From a virus, in IMG/VR virus record IMGVR_UViG_3300036766_000811, positions 1 to 42,566 of that record: a stretch of DNA of 42,566 nt. One strand, written 5' to 3'. How positions within the stretch are numbered: position 1 is the first letter of the stretch; each line of letters begins with the position of its first letter. Below, one piece after another: positions 16,396 through 25,453 of this stretch. Under the pieces are notes generated by a model. It saw only the letters and a program-made list of their open reading frames with translations. It made no database searches and was not told where the DNA came from. The translations under genes were made by a program, and so were the position numbers.

Positions 16396-17071
16396 ATTTA
16401 TCCATTAATACTTTACACACTATATTTCTATTTGCATAGTGATCTCCACTATACGATTGTCCCACTCCACCATTAGGTAATTCTGTGATGTCGGTATCTT
16501 CACCTACAGGAATAACATAATTCTTTTCCTTATTTAAGTACTGGTTCCCAAGCGATAAGAATACATCATCCAGAGATGTCTTAGGAAGTTGGGGATTCAT
16601 AAGTCGTAATATGAAACCAGCAGCAATTGACTTAGTTGGAATGAAGTATGTCCTAATAATAATATCAACCGGGATCAACTGAGTTCCTCTATTTATAGAA
16701 TGATCATCTGTGTATGGTGTATCTGTATTACTTAGAATACTTCCCTCTAATCCCAATAGAGTATCTGGGCGATTGACTGCATACAGAGTGAAGTTAGATA
16801 GAGTTCCTTTGCGTACAGTCATATCATCATCTATGAAAAAACAGTAATCTGTATCACACGTCATTCCCAAAGCAAAGCGTATGTTAGGCAAGAATGGTTT
16901 GGAAGAACGGATTACAGTCACCCTATCATCATCGAATACAATCTCCGGATTGTCTACAAATATGATGGTCTTGTCAGGAGCAACCGTACCTGCCATTAGA
17001 TCATCTACAATCCGTTTAAGATTATCTTCTCGCTCTTTATAATGTGCTAATATTATTGCTGTTACTGTCAA
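16388..17071 (-). CDS. GT-A fold glycosyltransferase
   Basis: A 227-residue protein. The GT2-like N-terminus is MTVTAIILAHYKERE, and the DDD motif is at 81-83 (CFFIDDDMTV), where the donor nucleotide and metal bind. A later VGEDTDITEL could form part of the active site. It is shorter than most GT2 enzymes (about 300 aa) and has no membrane anchor, so it is soluble. The start overlaps the small gene at 17037 by 35 bases; a later start is possible but would remove the first strand of the fold. Confidence 0.75.
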   Translation of the reverse strand: MTVTAIILAHYKEREDNLKRIVDDLMAGTVAPDKTIIFVDNPEIVFDDDRVTVIRSSKPFLPNIRFALGMTCDTDYCFFIDDDMTVRKGTLSNFTLYAVNRPDTLLGLEGSILSNTDTPYTDDHSINRGTQLIPVDIIIRTYFIPTKSIAAGFILRLMNPQLPKTSLDDVFLSLGNQYLNKEKNYVIPVGEDTDITELPNGGVGQSYSGDHYANRNIVCKVLMDKYE

Positions 17072-17264
17072 GGAATTTACGCTCCTTTCGTTTAAGTGAT
17101 CTTACATTAAATATCTCTGGTTGGAAATCAAAGTGGGGGTAATCTACCCGTGGTCTGGATAAAACTCTATCTAACTCTTCTTGAAGAATACGCAGGTCTT
17201 GCGATTTTACAACCTCAACTCTACCGTGGATATTAACAATACCTAAATAGCTACGTTCTGGCAT
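17037..17264 (-). CDS. Small hypothetical protein in glycosyl operon
   Basis: A 75-residue protein (MPERSYLGIVNIHGRVEVVK), basic at the C-terminus (SLKRKERKFLDSNS). It overlaps its neighbours by 14 and 35 bases. The overlaps and the reading frame suggest it is translated, but no motif is visible and it may be an accessory or a gene remnant. No function is assigned. Confidence 0.5.
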   Translation of the reverse strand: MPERSYLGIVNIHGRVEVVKSQDLRILQEELDRVLSRPRVDYPHFDFQPEIFNVRSLKRKERKFLDSNSNNISTL

Positions 17265-18330
17265 AAAACTCCTTAACTTTCGAGATGATAAACTCTGTAT
17301 CTTTCCAAGTTAATCCATGATGTACTGGTAGTGTGAGTAGTTCTTTCCAAACAGAATCGGTTACTGGAAGTGGGCGTTTAACTGCCCGTTTCCAATAGGT
17401 CATCTCAGAAAGGGGTTTAAAGTGGACAGAAGTAGCAATCCCATTATCAGCCAGATAATCAGATAAATCATCCCGTCTTTCACACTTCATTGTATAATAC
17501 TGCACTGTGTGTGAGTAAAGCGGTATTTTAATTTCTTTTATATTAGAAAAAGCCTCATTGTAAACTGCTTGTGTAGCTCTACGTTTAGCATTAGTTTCCT
17601 CTAATCTTTCAAGTTGTCCCAGACAAATCACGGAGGTCAGATCATTCATATAAGCCTTAACTCCCTCAGCTTGAGTGATATCGTAATCCCATGAATATCG
17701 CTTACTATCAGCCCGTTCGTAGGTACTCTTCTCTACTCCCAGCCAAGTTAGAGTTCTAAGTCTTTGGTAGATCTTCTCGTCATTGGTTGTTACCATTCCA
17801 CCATCTCCTGCCGGTAGACTCTTTACCGCTTGGAAACTCCAGATTGCTACGTCACCCTGTTTGCCAGCACCAGGTGTATACATCGCATGAGCACAGTCTT
17901 CAATGATAAGTCCACCAAAGCCCCTTCTCAGTCCATCAATATCAGCCAATCTACCATGACTATTTACAGATATAATTGCTTTTGTTTCGGGGGTTATGAC
18001 AACACTTTTTGGATCAAGACATAATGTATCAGGATCGATATCTGCGAAAGTAACATCCATCTCATTCCAGAGTCCTACAATCGCATCAGAAACAAATGTC
18101 ATTGGGGTAGTGATAAGTTCTCCACCTTTAATACTGTGAGCTTTTAAACAAAGATCTAATGCTGCCGTGCCACTGTTGGTAGCGATAGCGTATTTGGCTC
18201 CTACATACTCAGCAAACTTTCTTTCAAACTCAACAGTCTTTGGTCCAAATCCCCACCAGCCAGAGCGTAGTACTTTCACTACCTCTTCAATCGTCTTCTC
18301 GTCTGCTGTAGGTGCTAATACGGGTATCAC
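17251..18330 (-). CDS. DegT/DnrJ/EryC1/StrS sugar aminotransferase
   Basis: A 359-residue PLP enzyme of full family length. The N-terminal GFGPKTVEFERKFAEYVGAK, the TNSGTAAL phosphate-binding turn (51-58), the IIEDCAHAM segment with the PLP-stacking Asp, and the catalytic Lys170 in WSFQAVKSLPAGDGGM are all present. Such enzymes transfer an amino group to a keto-sugar nucleotide to make amino sugars. It is active by motif, unlike the His-containing relative at 22231. Neighbouring genes overlap, and the next gene ends at 18327. Confidence 0.9.
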   Translation of the reverse strand: MIPVLAPTADEKTIEEVVKVLRSGWWGFGPKTVEFERKFAEYVGAKYAIATNSGTAALDLCLKAHSIKGGELITTPMTFVSDAIVGLWNEMDVTFADIDPDTLCLDPKSVVITPETKAIISVNSHGRLADIDGLRRGFGGLIIEDCAHAMYTPGAGKQGDVAIWSFQAVKSLPAGDGGMVTTNDEKIYQRLRTLTWLGVEKSTYERADSKRYSWDYDITQAEGVKAYMNDLTSVICLGQLERLEETNAKRRATQAVYNEAFSNIKEIKIPLYSHTVQYYTMKCERRDDLSDYLADNGIATSVHFKPLSEMTYWKRAVKRPLPVTDSVWKELLTLPVHHGLTWKDTEFIISKVKEFYART

Positions 18331-19295
18331 GCTCGTGCCAATCCTTCTCTAAAGAATTCTCTCCATGCTGGAACGTGTTTTTCCCAAGTCCAGTTCTTTA
18401 AAACTTCTTCTCTACCTCGTATACCCATCTCTTTACGTTTGTTCTTGTTATCTCGTAAGTCGATAATAGCCTCTCGTACTTTTTTAGCCACTTCATCAGT
18501 ATTATTCATATAATACGTTCTATCTCCAGGTATCATTACTCCTGCACCAGCATCGGTAAACAAATGGTCTATTCCACTATCTGTAGCTATTACCGGCACA
18601 CCACAGGCTGCTGCTTCCTGAGTAGGAAAAGAGTAAGCTGGGTCTTGATCCATTCTTAAAAGTATATCCATACGGTTATAAATATTCGGTATACCAGTCC
18701 ATCTCTTATCTCCAGTAACAACATGCTTTCTCATTACATCAGCATTATAATCAGTCGGTGTGCCACCATCATTTACCCAACTGTGGGGAAATAACATAAT
18801 CCTGACACCAGGTATATCTACTAATTGAGAAATCACGGGTCCCACCATATGTCTCACATTGGCGTGGTTTCCTATGTACCCTACATGCAAGAGATCATCT
18901 TCTCTGGCAAGTGGATAAGGTGCAAACAAATTAGTGTCTACTCCAAACCTTAGACTATGATACGGAATCCCTATCTGCTTACAACTATCTTCTGTAATTG
19001 GTGTTGTCGCCCCAACTACTGCAACATCTTTATACCTACCTTCGGCTGGACAATAGAAAACAGTAGCTACTTTGTGAGCATATTTGTCCGGATCACAATG
19101 CCATGCTTGTGCCCACAGAGGCCAAAGTAAATCATAGTCATCTACATTACGATTAAATGGACTTGTGCCATCTCCTGTAGGCATAGCAATCTCCATAAAA
19201 AAGTCTTCTCCTAGATAACGCATCAAGTACTCACAATGAGCCTCTACATACCACCCAGCTTGGGGTGGGATCATCAAGATTTTCTTTTTAGACAT
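18327..19295 (-). CDS. GT-B fold (family 4-like) glycosyltransferase
   Basis: A 322-residue protein. The N-terminal domain begins KKKILMIPPQAGWYVEAHCE. The C-terminal domain has the donor-binding features DPAYSFPTQEAAACGVPVIA and TDSG, matching the E-x7-E region of GT4 enzymes. It would use a nucleotide sugar and retain its anomeric configuration. It is soluble, with no signal peptide. It overlaps the methyltransferase upstream by 22 bases. Confidence 0.8.
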   Translation of the reverse strand: MSKKKILMIPPQAGWYVEAHCEYLMRYLGEDFFMEIAMPTGDGTSPFNRNVDDYDLLWPLWAQAWHCDPDKYAHKVATVFYCPAEGRYKDVAVVGATTPITEDSCKQIGIPYHSLRFGVDTNLFAPYPLAREDDLLHVGYIGNHANVRHMVGPVISQLVDIPGVRIMLFPHSWVNDGGTPTDYNADVMRKHVVTGDKRWTGIPNIYNRMDILLRMDQDPAYSFPTQEAAACGVPVIATDSGIDHLFTDAGAGVMIPGDRTYYMNNTDEVAKKVREAIIDLRDNKNKRKEMGIRGREEVLKNWTWEKHVPAWREFFREGLARA

Positions 19296-19933
19296 ATAAC
19301 TGTATCTCCTCCCGTTGGACTTTCAGTACCAAGATGTTCTGTAAATTCTATTACTTCCCATCCTTCTTTATTCTCCAAATACTTCTTCACTTTTTTCCTT
19401 GAATACGAGTTAAGAAATTCGGTTGGATACAACTTTCCATTTGGTTCATGTCTGTAATCAATGTTTTTAATAATATCTTCTTCACCTTCATTTAATGAGT
19501 ACCAGAGAATTATAATTACTAATTCTTTAGCTACTCGACAATGTTCATCTACAGCACAATCAAAACATTCCATATGATCTACAACATGCCTAGAGAAAAC
19601 TACATCAAATGATTTATCCGGTTGAGTTATTTTATTAACTTTTGTGTTCAGTACAAACTTGAAATCAGGCCACTGCTTTTTATCCCACTCTATATTCTTA
19701 GGAATTACATCTGTACCAGTATAATCCAGTGAAAAATCATTCTTGTCTTTAGAGTAGTTTATGATTGCTTCAAGTGTTGTTCCAGATCCACATCCATAAT
19801 CTAAAAAACTCATGCCAGTATCTACATACTTCTCAATCGCATAAATTTGAGTTGGATGTGCCGGACCATTAGTCCCTCCTCTACATAAAGTGTCAGTTTC
19901 AGGTGTGTTAAACCACAGCTTCGTTGGGTCCAT
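19274..19933 (-). CDS. Class I SAM-dependent methyltransferase
   Basis: A 219-residue protein. The SAM-binding motif I is LDYGCGSGTTLE (44-55), an acidic end of strand 2 follows (YTGTDV), and FDVVFSRHVVDHME is the post-motif region. It is one of three methyltransferases in the operon; these commonly O-methylate sugars of surface glycans. The acceptor here is unknown. It overlaps the upstream gene by 26 bases; the start ATG is MDPTKLWFNT. Confidence 0.85.
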   Translation of the reverse strand: MDPTKLWFNTPETDTLCRGGTNGPAHPTQIYAIEKYVDTGMSFLDYGCGSGTTLEAIINYSKDKNDFSLDYTGTDVIPKNIEWDKKQWPDFKFVLNTKVNKITQPDKSFDVVFSRHVVDHMECFDCAVDEHCRVAKELVIIILWYSLNEGEEDIIKNIDYRHEPNGKLYPTEFLNSYSRKKVKKYLENKEGWEVIEFTEHLGTESPTGGDTVICLKRKS

Positions 19934-20897
19934 TAAAACCTCCTTTCAAGAATCTTTCTATTAAGATAGATAACTCTTTCACTCTAGCTTTACTAGTAAA
20001 CTTATCTCTACCTATTTCATATCCACGATCTGCTATCTTTTGTCGTAGGTTATTATGCTCAAGATAAAAAGTAATCTTCCGGTTGGCTTCCTCTATACTT
20101 GAAAAGTACTCAGCACCATCTCGTAAGAAAAGCTCCATCCCCGGTACATATCTTTGTAATAAGAAACCACCAGTAGTTAATACTTTGCCTACTCTGTTGC
20201 TCCAGTATCCCCAACAATAGTCATTAACATTGAAACCTAATATTATCTTGCTTTCAGCTACTTTCTGTGCAAACTCTTTACCCCATACAGCAGGGTAAGC
20301 CTCAAACCCTCTACTCTTCCATTCTTCGTGATTCCATGAGAATACTGTTATGTCATGGGTCTTGTTAATTTCAGTCAGCCAAGCAATCCTGTCTCCTTGT
20401 CCTAACCAAGTACCAAAGAAAGCCACTCTAATCTTCTTCTCTGCTTCTACCTTGTCTATGGCTTGGTCACTTACATCAAATGGAAAGTAATGTGCCTTGG
20501 TGTCTTTGTAGTATTTATCAAATATCCCAGCCTCGTTTGAAAGATACAGATCAGCAGCCTTAACCATATTCATGTGCCATTCTGGAATACCTTGATCCCA
20601 CATATAATCCCATACCCAGTAAAATACAGGAGCTTCACTTCGGTGTCTTAGGATGTTTATATAATCTTCACTATTGAAGTGTGGCCATTTAGCCACGATG
20701 TTAATGTCTGCTTTTAAGTGGTCAGTAACTCCTGGCCAATGATCTGCTCCATCTGCAAATGCCTTCCAGATATCTCTAGGGATACGATTCACTTCGTGTC
20801 CTAGTTGTTCTAGTTCATTAGCCAAATGAGTTTCATCGGCTGTCTCTCCCACATAACCGGTAGTGAATGATCCTACAAAGTTAATTTTCATAAACAC
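19908..20897 (-). CDS. GT-B fold glycosyltransferase (CgeB/Glyco_trans_1_2-like)
   Basis: A 329-residue protein. It begins MFMKINFVGSFTTGYVGETA, a Rossmann start with a Gly-rich loop. The C-terminal part has SNRVGKVLTTGGFLLQRYVP and a later EEANRKITFYLEHN, which resemble the second domain of CgeB-type GT-B enzymes. It probably transfers a sugar to the growing glycan. It overlaps the next gene by ten bases and contains no membrane segment. Confidence 0.75.
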   Translation of the reverse strand: MFMKINFVGSFTTGYVGETADETHLANELEQLGHEVNRIPRDIWKAFADGADHWPGVTDHLKADINIVAKWPHFNSEDYINILRHRSEAPVFYWVWDYMWDQGIPEWHMNMVKAADLYLSNEAGIFDKYYKDTKAHYFPFDVSDQAIDKVEAEKKIRVAFFGTWLGQGDRIAWLTEINKTHDITVFSWNHEEWKSRGFEAYPAVWGKEFAQKVAESKIILGFNVNDYCWGYWSNRVGKVLTTGGFLLQRYVPGMELFLRDGAEYFSSIEEANRKITFYLEHNNLRQKIADRGYEIGRDKFTSKARVKELSILIERFLKGGFNGPNEAVV

Positions 20898-21409
20898 AAC
20901 CTTGCCATACTCGTGTTCTTATCTGTTTTCTTAAACAAGTCAAAACTCTGCAAGTGACTCTTGTAGTAATACTCTGCTACAGCCCAAACTACTCCAGGGC
21001 TACTCTCGTCACAGTCATGGAAAAGCATCACTCCGTTATCTTTCAACTTTGGCATCCACGCTATGATGTCTCGCTTACAACCTTCGTAAGTGTGGTCTCC
21101 ATCTATGAAGATCAAGTCGATTGATTTATCTGCCCAAGTCTTTGAGACCTCGACACTATCACCCTGTGTGAATTCTGTACCTAAGATCATCGGATCTACT
21201 CTCACATCAACTCCACAAATCCTTACATCTTTTCTTACTTGCGTGGCTACCCATAGACTCCTACCCTTGTCTACTCCAACTTCTAAGTAAGTTCCACCTG
21301 CTGGTATCTTCTCTAGTTCACCAACCTGTATCTCAATATCGTACTGACTAAAAGCACCGTCTGGTGCATTAGTCTCAAGTTCAAAAAATCTACTCTCCAT
21401 AAGTTTCAC
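20888..21409 (-). CDS. SAM-dependent methyltransferase (Methyltransf_24-like)
   Basis: A 173-residue protein. Motif I is TYLEVGVDKGRSLWVA (40-55). FIDGDHTYEG at 101-110 is the metal- and acceptor-binding signature of Methyltransf_24 and TylF-like enzymes, with HDCDE at 131-135 as the second acidic site. Members O-methylate sugars or antibiotics. It is shorter than most family members, but the core is complete. It overlaps the upstream GT2 gene by 20 bases. Confidence 0.85.
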   Translation of the reverse strand: MKLMESRFFELETNAPDGAFSQYDIEIQVGELEKIPAGGTYLEVGVDKGRSLWVATQVRKDVRICGVDVRVDPMILGTEFTQGDSVEVSKTWADKSIDLIFIDGDHTYEGCKRDIIAWMPKLKDNGVMLFHDCDESSPGVVWAVAEYYYKSHLQSFDLFKKTDKNTSMARLCL

Positions 21410-22238
21410 CTACTCTCATGCCTCTAAACAGTGGTCGTTTGTTATAAAAATCTTCCCACCAAGGTTCATAAAGTCGCACTGGTGCTGGGGGAATCTCAAA
21501 TGTGGCCTGCCATATCCCCTCATCTGTTCTATCAAAACCCCACTTCTTTTTAAAATAAGCATAGTTATTGAACCTAGCAACATCATTGTCGGGATGAAAC
21601 GTACCGCTAGTCTGACTAAAGTGGTACACAATTGATTCAGTCATTTGATAGGGTTGTACTCCTGCTAGTTTAATCTTGTATTCCAAATCTGAATCTCCAT
21701 TAGAACCCCAGGGGTCGTAATTAATATCATATCCACCGATCAAATCAAACAATTCCTTTTTAATTAAGAAAGGTAAATTAAAACCTTTTCTAGGACCACT
21801 ACCTGTGTAACTCTCGGCAAACTTTAACCAAGCTTCTTTATCAAAATCTCCCCCAGCACCTCCAAATGGTTGTACTTCAAACGTAGGTGCTCCTGGTCTT
21901 GGCTCAATCAACTTAGGAGAAATACAATCCGACAGTATGGGTGCTCGTGTTAGCTTCTCCCACCACCCTGGGGCATAGATCATGTCATCGTTAGTTACAA
22001 ATATCCAAGGGGTATTAACTGTAGCTGCTGCTGCATTAACAGCTTTACATTGGCCTTGTTCGAAGATAAAAAGATCCATCTGGTGTCTTGTGCACTCCCC
22101 ACTATTTACAGCTTGAATGATTCTCATATCAGGCACAGTTTCCCTTAGAGATTGTGTGCATTGATCCATCGCATACTCTTCTTCTGGAGTTGAACCTAGA
22201 TGAGGGATGAGGATGGTACAGTCCTTTTGGTCAAGCAT
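21390..22238 (-). CDS. Family 2 glycosyltransferase
   Basis: A 282-residue GT-A protein. The N-terminus is CTILIPHLGSTPEEEYAMDQ. NDD at 83-85 (FVTNDDMIY) forms the donor site. The acceptor-side motif is GGYDINYDPWGSNGDSDLEY, typical of the GGxD...ED region of galactosyl- and polypeptide-transferase-like GT2 enzymes. It is soluble. Eight-base overlap with the DegT gene upstream. Confidence 0.85.
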   Translation of the reverse strand: MLDQKDCTILIPHLGSTPEEEYAMDQCTQSLRETVPDMRIIQAVNSGECTRHQMDLFIFEQGQCKAVNAAAATVNTPWIFVTNDDMIYAPGWWEKLTRAPILSDCISPKLIEPRPGAPTFEVQPFGGAGGDFDKEAWLKFAESYTGSGPRKGFNLPFLIKKELFDLIGGYDINYDPWGSNGDSDLEYKIKLAGVQPYQMTESIVYHFSQTSGTFHPDNDVARFNNYAYFKKKWGFDRTDEGIWQATFEIPPAPVRLYEPWWEDFYNKRPLFRGMRVGETYGE

Positions 22239-23346
22239 AAAACTCCTTTATAGTTTTAATCACATACCTTATGTCTTCTTTGGTGAGGTGTTGGTGGCAA
22301 CCTATGAGAATACCGTGTTCCAAGATGTCTTCGCTCATAGGGAACTTCTCATCAACCTTAATGTAAGGCTGGTTAAGTAGTGGCATTAGTGTTCTGGTGG
22401 TAATGTTGTGCTTCTCCAAATACATTATTAGTTCGTCTCTTTCAAATACAAGCATTGGGAACATCATAAATGAGTGGTTATTTGTGTAGTAATCAAATGG
22501 TATTGCATTGTGATTAACAAGTCCCATAGCCAGCATCAAAGCATTTCGTCGTCTTTTGAAAAGCATATCGCCATAATTTTTGAGTTCCACAAGACCAAGA
22601 GCTGCCTCAACCTCTGTGGCTCTTGAACTATAACCAGGATGATTAAATCTAAATCTAGCAGCTATTATCTCCTCAGTCGCTACATCATCATCATCTATTT
22701 GTAAGTACTGGTTGTCTCTACCATGAAAGATAAGACTACGAATCATATCTGCTAACTTCTTATCTTTAGTTATAGCCATACCTCCCACTCCGGTTACAAG
22801 TAAATGAGCTACATAGAAACTAAAGCAAGCCACATCTCCTGTTCCTATTCCTTTCATAAACATACTCTCACAACTATCTTCAATTACTTTTAATTTATGT
22901 TGCTTTGCAATCAAATTAATGAAACGCATATTTGCAGGTTTACCTAGTAAATGCACAGGCATAATAGCCCGTGTCTTTTTGGTTATCTTTTTCTCTATTA
23001 ACAGTGGATCTATGTTCAAATTAGAATCTACGTCTACAAGTACCGGAGTTAAGTTGTTGTGTAATATCACGTTATATGTAGCAACGAAAGTGGTAGCAGG
23101 CATGATAATCTCATCGCCATCTTTCCATTTGTAAAGGATCTTCATAGCATGAATCGTTGCCTGTAAAGCAGAGGTCCCTGAATTTGTAAAGATCCCATAC
23201 TGATTGCCATGAATATTGGCGAATTTATTTTCAAATTCCTCGGTCATTGGACCATAAGAAAGTCTGTTACTCTTGAGAGCTTTAACAGCCATGTCTATGT
23301 GCCTCTTTGTGAGGTTTAATGTGCCTACATCTATTGTTTTTTGCAT
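22231..23346 (-). CDS. DegT-family PLP enzyme with His replacing catalytic Lys
   Basis: The start is taken at 23346 (MQKTIDVGTLNLTKRHIDMA); an earlier ATG at 23364 lengthens the overlap with the upstream gene. The fold signatures are intact: TNSGTSAL, IIMPATTFVAT, VIEDSCES and SFYVAHLLVTGVGG. In the last, the Schiff-base Lys is His (residue 181 in this numbering). His at this place is the hallmark of the 3-dehydratases ColD and RfbH/E1, which remove the C3 hydroxyl of 4-keto-6-deoxyhexoses. A role in deoxysugar synthesis is therefore more likely than transamination, though a pseudo-enzyme is possible. Confidence 0.8.
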   Translation of the reverse strand: MQKTIDVGTLNLTKRHIDMAVKALKSNRLSYGPMTEEFENKFANIHGNQYGIFTNSGTSALQATIHAMKILYKWKDGDEIIMPATTFVATYNVILHNNLTPVLVDVDSNLNIDPLLIEKKITKKTRAIMPVHLLGKPANMRFINLIAKQHKLKVIEDSCESMFMKGIGTGDVACFSFYVAHLLVTGVGGMAITKDKKLADMIRSLIFHGRDNQYLQIDDDDVATEEIIAARFRFNHPGYSSRATEVEAALGLVELKNYGDMLFKRRRNALMLAMGLVNHNAIPFDYYTNNHSFMMFPMLVFERDELIMYLEKHNITTRTLMPLLNQPYIKVDEKFPMSEDILEHGILIGCHQHLTKEDIRYVIKTIKEFYA

Positions 23347-23966
23347 AGAAACATAAAGTTCCACCTACTGTGGTCAGAGTCTAATTTCGATCCCTCAACT
23401 GTTTTTACGATTTCAAGTTTATTCTTCTTAAATTCTTTCTCTAATGATTCTCTGTCAAACTGCATCAGATAGGTATCCGGCCATTTACCTTCTTCTTCTG
23501 TTCTTTCCATCATGTTTACATCATTCATATGGACTTGATGGTCATCTGCAAATGTTCTCCAAAGAACAATACAAACATACTCATTCGAAACTCGTGTTGC
23601 TTCTTTAATTGCTGCCTTATAATCATTAATGTGGTCAAGAGAATGTAGAAGTAGTACACAGTCCCAACTATCGTCAGCCTCAGTCAGATGTCTGGCATCC
23701 TCTACCTCAAAGTCACCCTTTGGAAATTGCTCTTTACAGGATTCAATCATCCCCTCTGAATAATCAGTCCCTTTGTACTTGAATCCAAACTTTTTGTTTA
23801 ATACGAAGATTGGTCCGGTACCACAACCAACATCAAGCAAACTCTTAACGCCTATCTTCTTTAATAGATTCAATATATATAGACGGTGTTTTTGCGGTCC
23901 CATTTGATAAGGTTTAGGCACAGTGATGTTACTATCCCAAAAATTGTTAATCATAGCTTCATACAT
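23331..23966 (-). CDS. Class I SAM-dependent methyltransferase
   Basis: The start is placed at 23966 (MYEAMINNFWDSN), which overlaps the upstream stop by eight bases; an earlier ATG at 24020 would overlap by 62. SAM motif I is SLLDVGCGTGP, the strand-2 acidic motif is GTDYSEGM, and LLLHSLDHINDY fits the post-I region. It is the third methyltransferase of the operon, probably acting on a sugar or another part of the glycan. No transmembrane segment. Confidence 0.8.
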   Translation of the reverse strand: MYEAMINNFWDSNITVPKPYQMGPQKHRLYILNLLKKIGVKSLLDVGCGTGPIFVLNKKFGFKYKGTDYSEGMIESCKEQFPKGDFEVEDARHLTEADDSWDCVLLLHSLDHINDYKAAIKEATRVSNEYVCIVLWRTFADDHQVHMNDVNMMERTEEEGKWPDTYLMQFDRESLEKEFKKNKLEIVKTVEGSKLDSDHSRWNFMFLCKKQ

Positions 23967-24642
23967 TATTAAGTTTATTTGCGTCGAAGTCCATTCGTCT
24001 GTTATATTCATCAGGGTCATCAGCCAGTAATTTCCAGTTAGAAGCTCCCATAATGTGAGTAATCTGTACCTTATTAGTATCTGTCCATTTGCATTTTATA
24101 AACCCTAACCTCTCATACATATCTCTCTCAGCAAGAATCGAAAGCTCTGGATCCCAACCACCTACTCTTTCAAACATCTCTTTCGTTATCATCATCAACC
24201 CTGCATCACGACCACCCATCATAGCCAAAGGATCAAATGGTTCTCTCTCATAACTATCTAGGATGTATTGTCTAGTTCGTGGCACTTGATCTGGGAAGAC
24301 TACGTCAAACCCATTCTCTACATATTGTCTCAGTCCAGATAACCACCCTTCGTGTACAAATACATCATTCTGTAAAAAGACTAGAATCTCACCCTTAGCT
24401 TCTTTTGCACCCAAATTCATACAAGCTGCATAACCTGGATCCGGTGAAGGTTGTAGGTGGTTATACTTTGGTAGAAAACCATAGTCATCTCTTATTGCTT
24501 CACTAGGTTCAGGATCAACAACAATCAGTTCAAACTCGTCAGGGTTCGTGTATTTACTAACACAGTCCATTGAAGTCATAGTCATATGGCACTCGGCCTT
24601 ATTCCTGATCTTGCAGGTTAAAATGATACTAGTGAGTTTCAT
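23959..24642 (-). CDS. Family 2 glycosyltransferase
   Basis: A 227-residue GT-A protein. Its N-terminus is LTSIILTCKIRNK. The donor motif is QND at 91-93 (LVFLQNDVFVHEGWLSG), a common variant of DxD, and GGWDPEL near residue 167 is the acceptor-side motif with AERDMYERL following. The PDPGYAACMNLGAKEAKGEI segment is a typical GT2 linker. It is among the smaller GT2 enzymes but appears complete. It overlaps the epimerase stop by 14 bases. Confidence 0.85.
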   Translation of the reverse strand: MKLTSIILTCKIRNKAECHMTMTSMDCVSKYTNPDEFELIVVDPEPSEAIRDDYGFLPKYNHLQPSPDPGYAACMNLGAKEAKGEILVFLQNDVFVHEGWLSGLRQYVENGFDVVFPDQVPRTRQYILDSYEREPFDPLAMMGGRDAGLMMITKEMFERVGGWDPELSILAERDMYERLGFIKCKWTDTNKVQITHIMGASNWKLLADDPDEYNRRMDFDANKLNNV

Positions 24643-25453
24643 AGTATTTAACTATCTCCTTTATGTCCTTCTCTACATTCGTGACTAACTTCTTCTTGTA
24701 CAGAGTTTTTAACATATTCAAATCAGCGTCACTCCACTTGATCTCCCTTTTAGGCGGATCTGTGTAGATAATGCTTCCATTACCAAAGTGGGCAAAGAGT
24801 TCAGCTATGTAGTTAATTGTGTAGGTTTGCCCAGTACCCACATCAACAGTCTTACCATCCCACTTTTTACCTATAGCAGCTTTTAGAACCGCTGCAATAT
24901 CTTTAACATTAATGAAGTCTCTGGTTTGTTCACCAGAACCATAGACTACTATCTCTCCCTTTTTCTGTCCCTGTAAGAAGTTCCAGATAATAGACCCTGT
25001 GTTCTCGTTCATATTCGTACCAAAGATGTTGAAAAACCGTAGGATGGTGATAGGGTAATATGGTTGCAAACTTGTACAAAGATCATCAGCCAACGCCTTA
25101 GATTCAGCATACGGAGAGAGTTTACGATTGTATACAGCTCCACTAGAAGCGAAAATTACCTTCACTTTATATTTAACAGCTAGCTGTAGAACTCTAGCTG
25201 TACCCAGAACATTAGTGAATATGAAATCTTGGACTCTATTAAAGGATTGATTAACGGATGTCTCTGCTGCCAAATGATAGACAACATCAGCCCACTTCAT
25301 CTCTTTCTCGAAACTCTCATCGAAGATGTCCTGGCCGTCTTTAAGATCCCAACCACGCACCGTGTACTCTTTGAGTAACGGTCTCAGATGGGAGGATATA
25401 AACCCACCAGAACCAGTTATTAATACCTTATTTCGGTAGCCAAGTTTTTTCAT
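24629..25453 (-). CDS. NDP-sugar epimerase/dehydratase (extended SDR)
   Basis: The start is chosen at 25453 (MKKLGYRNKVLITGSGGFIS); an upstream ATG at 25492 is possible. The NAD-binding loop is TGSGGFISSHL (the usual GxxGxxG ends in Ser). The catalytic pair is Tyr/Lys in YAESKAL (residues 128/132 in the longer numbering) with Ser in ASSGAVY. NIFGTNMNEN and SGEQTRDFINVKD are typical of the NDP-sugar 4-epimerase/4,6-dehydratase group. It would supply a modified NDP-sugar for the glycosyltransferases. Exact substrate unknown. Confidence 0.85.
   Translation of the reverse strand: MKKLGYRNKVLITGSGGFISSHLRPLLKEYTVRGWDLKDGQDIFDESFEKEMKWADVVYHLAAETSVNQSFNRVQDFIFTNVLGTARVLQLAVKYKVKVIFASSGAVYNRKLSPYAESKALADDLCTSLQPYYPITILRFFNIFGTNMNENTGSIIWNFLQGQKKGEIVVYGSGEQTRDFINVKDIAAVLKAAIGKKWDGKTVDVGTGQTYTINYIAELFAHFGNGSIIYTDPPKREIKWSDADLNMLKTLYKKKLVTNVEKDIKEIVKYYETH

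Noticed and set aside
17037-17264. Possible gene fragment or frameshifted end of the DegT protein
   Set aside because: The DegT product is complete with all motifs; the small frame overlaps rather than continues it.
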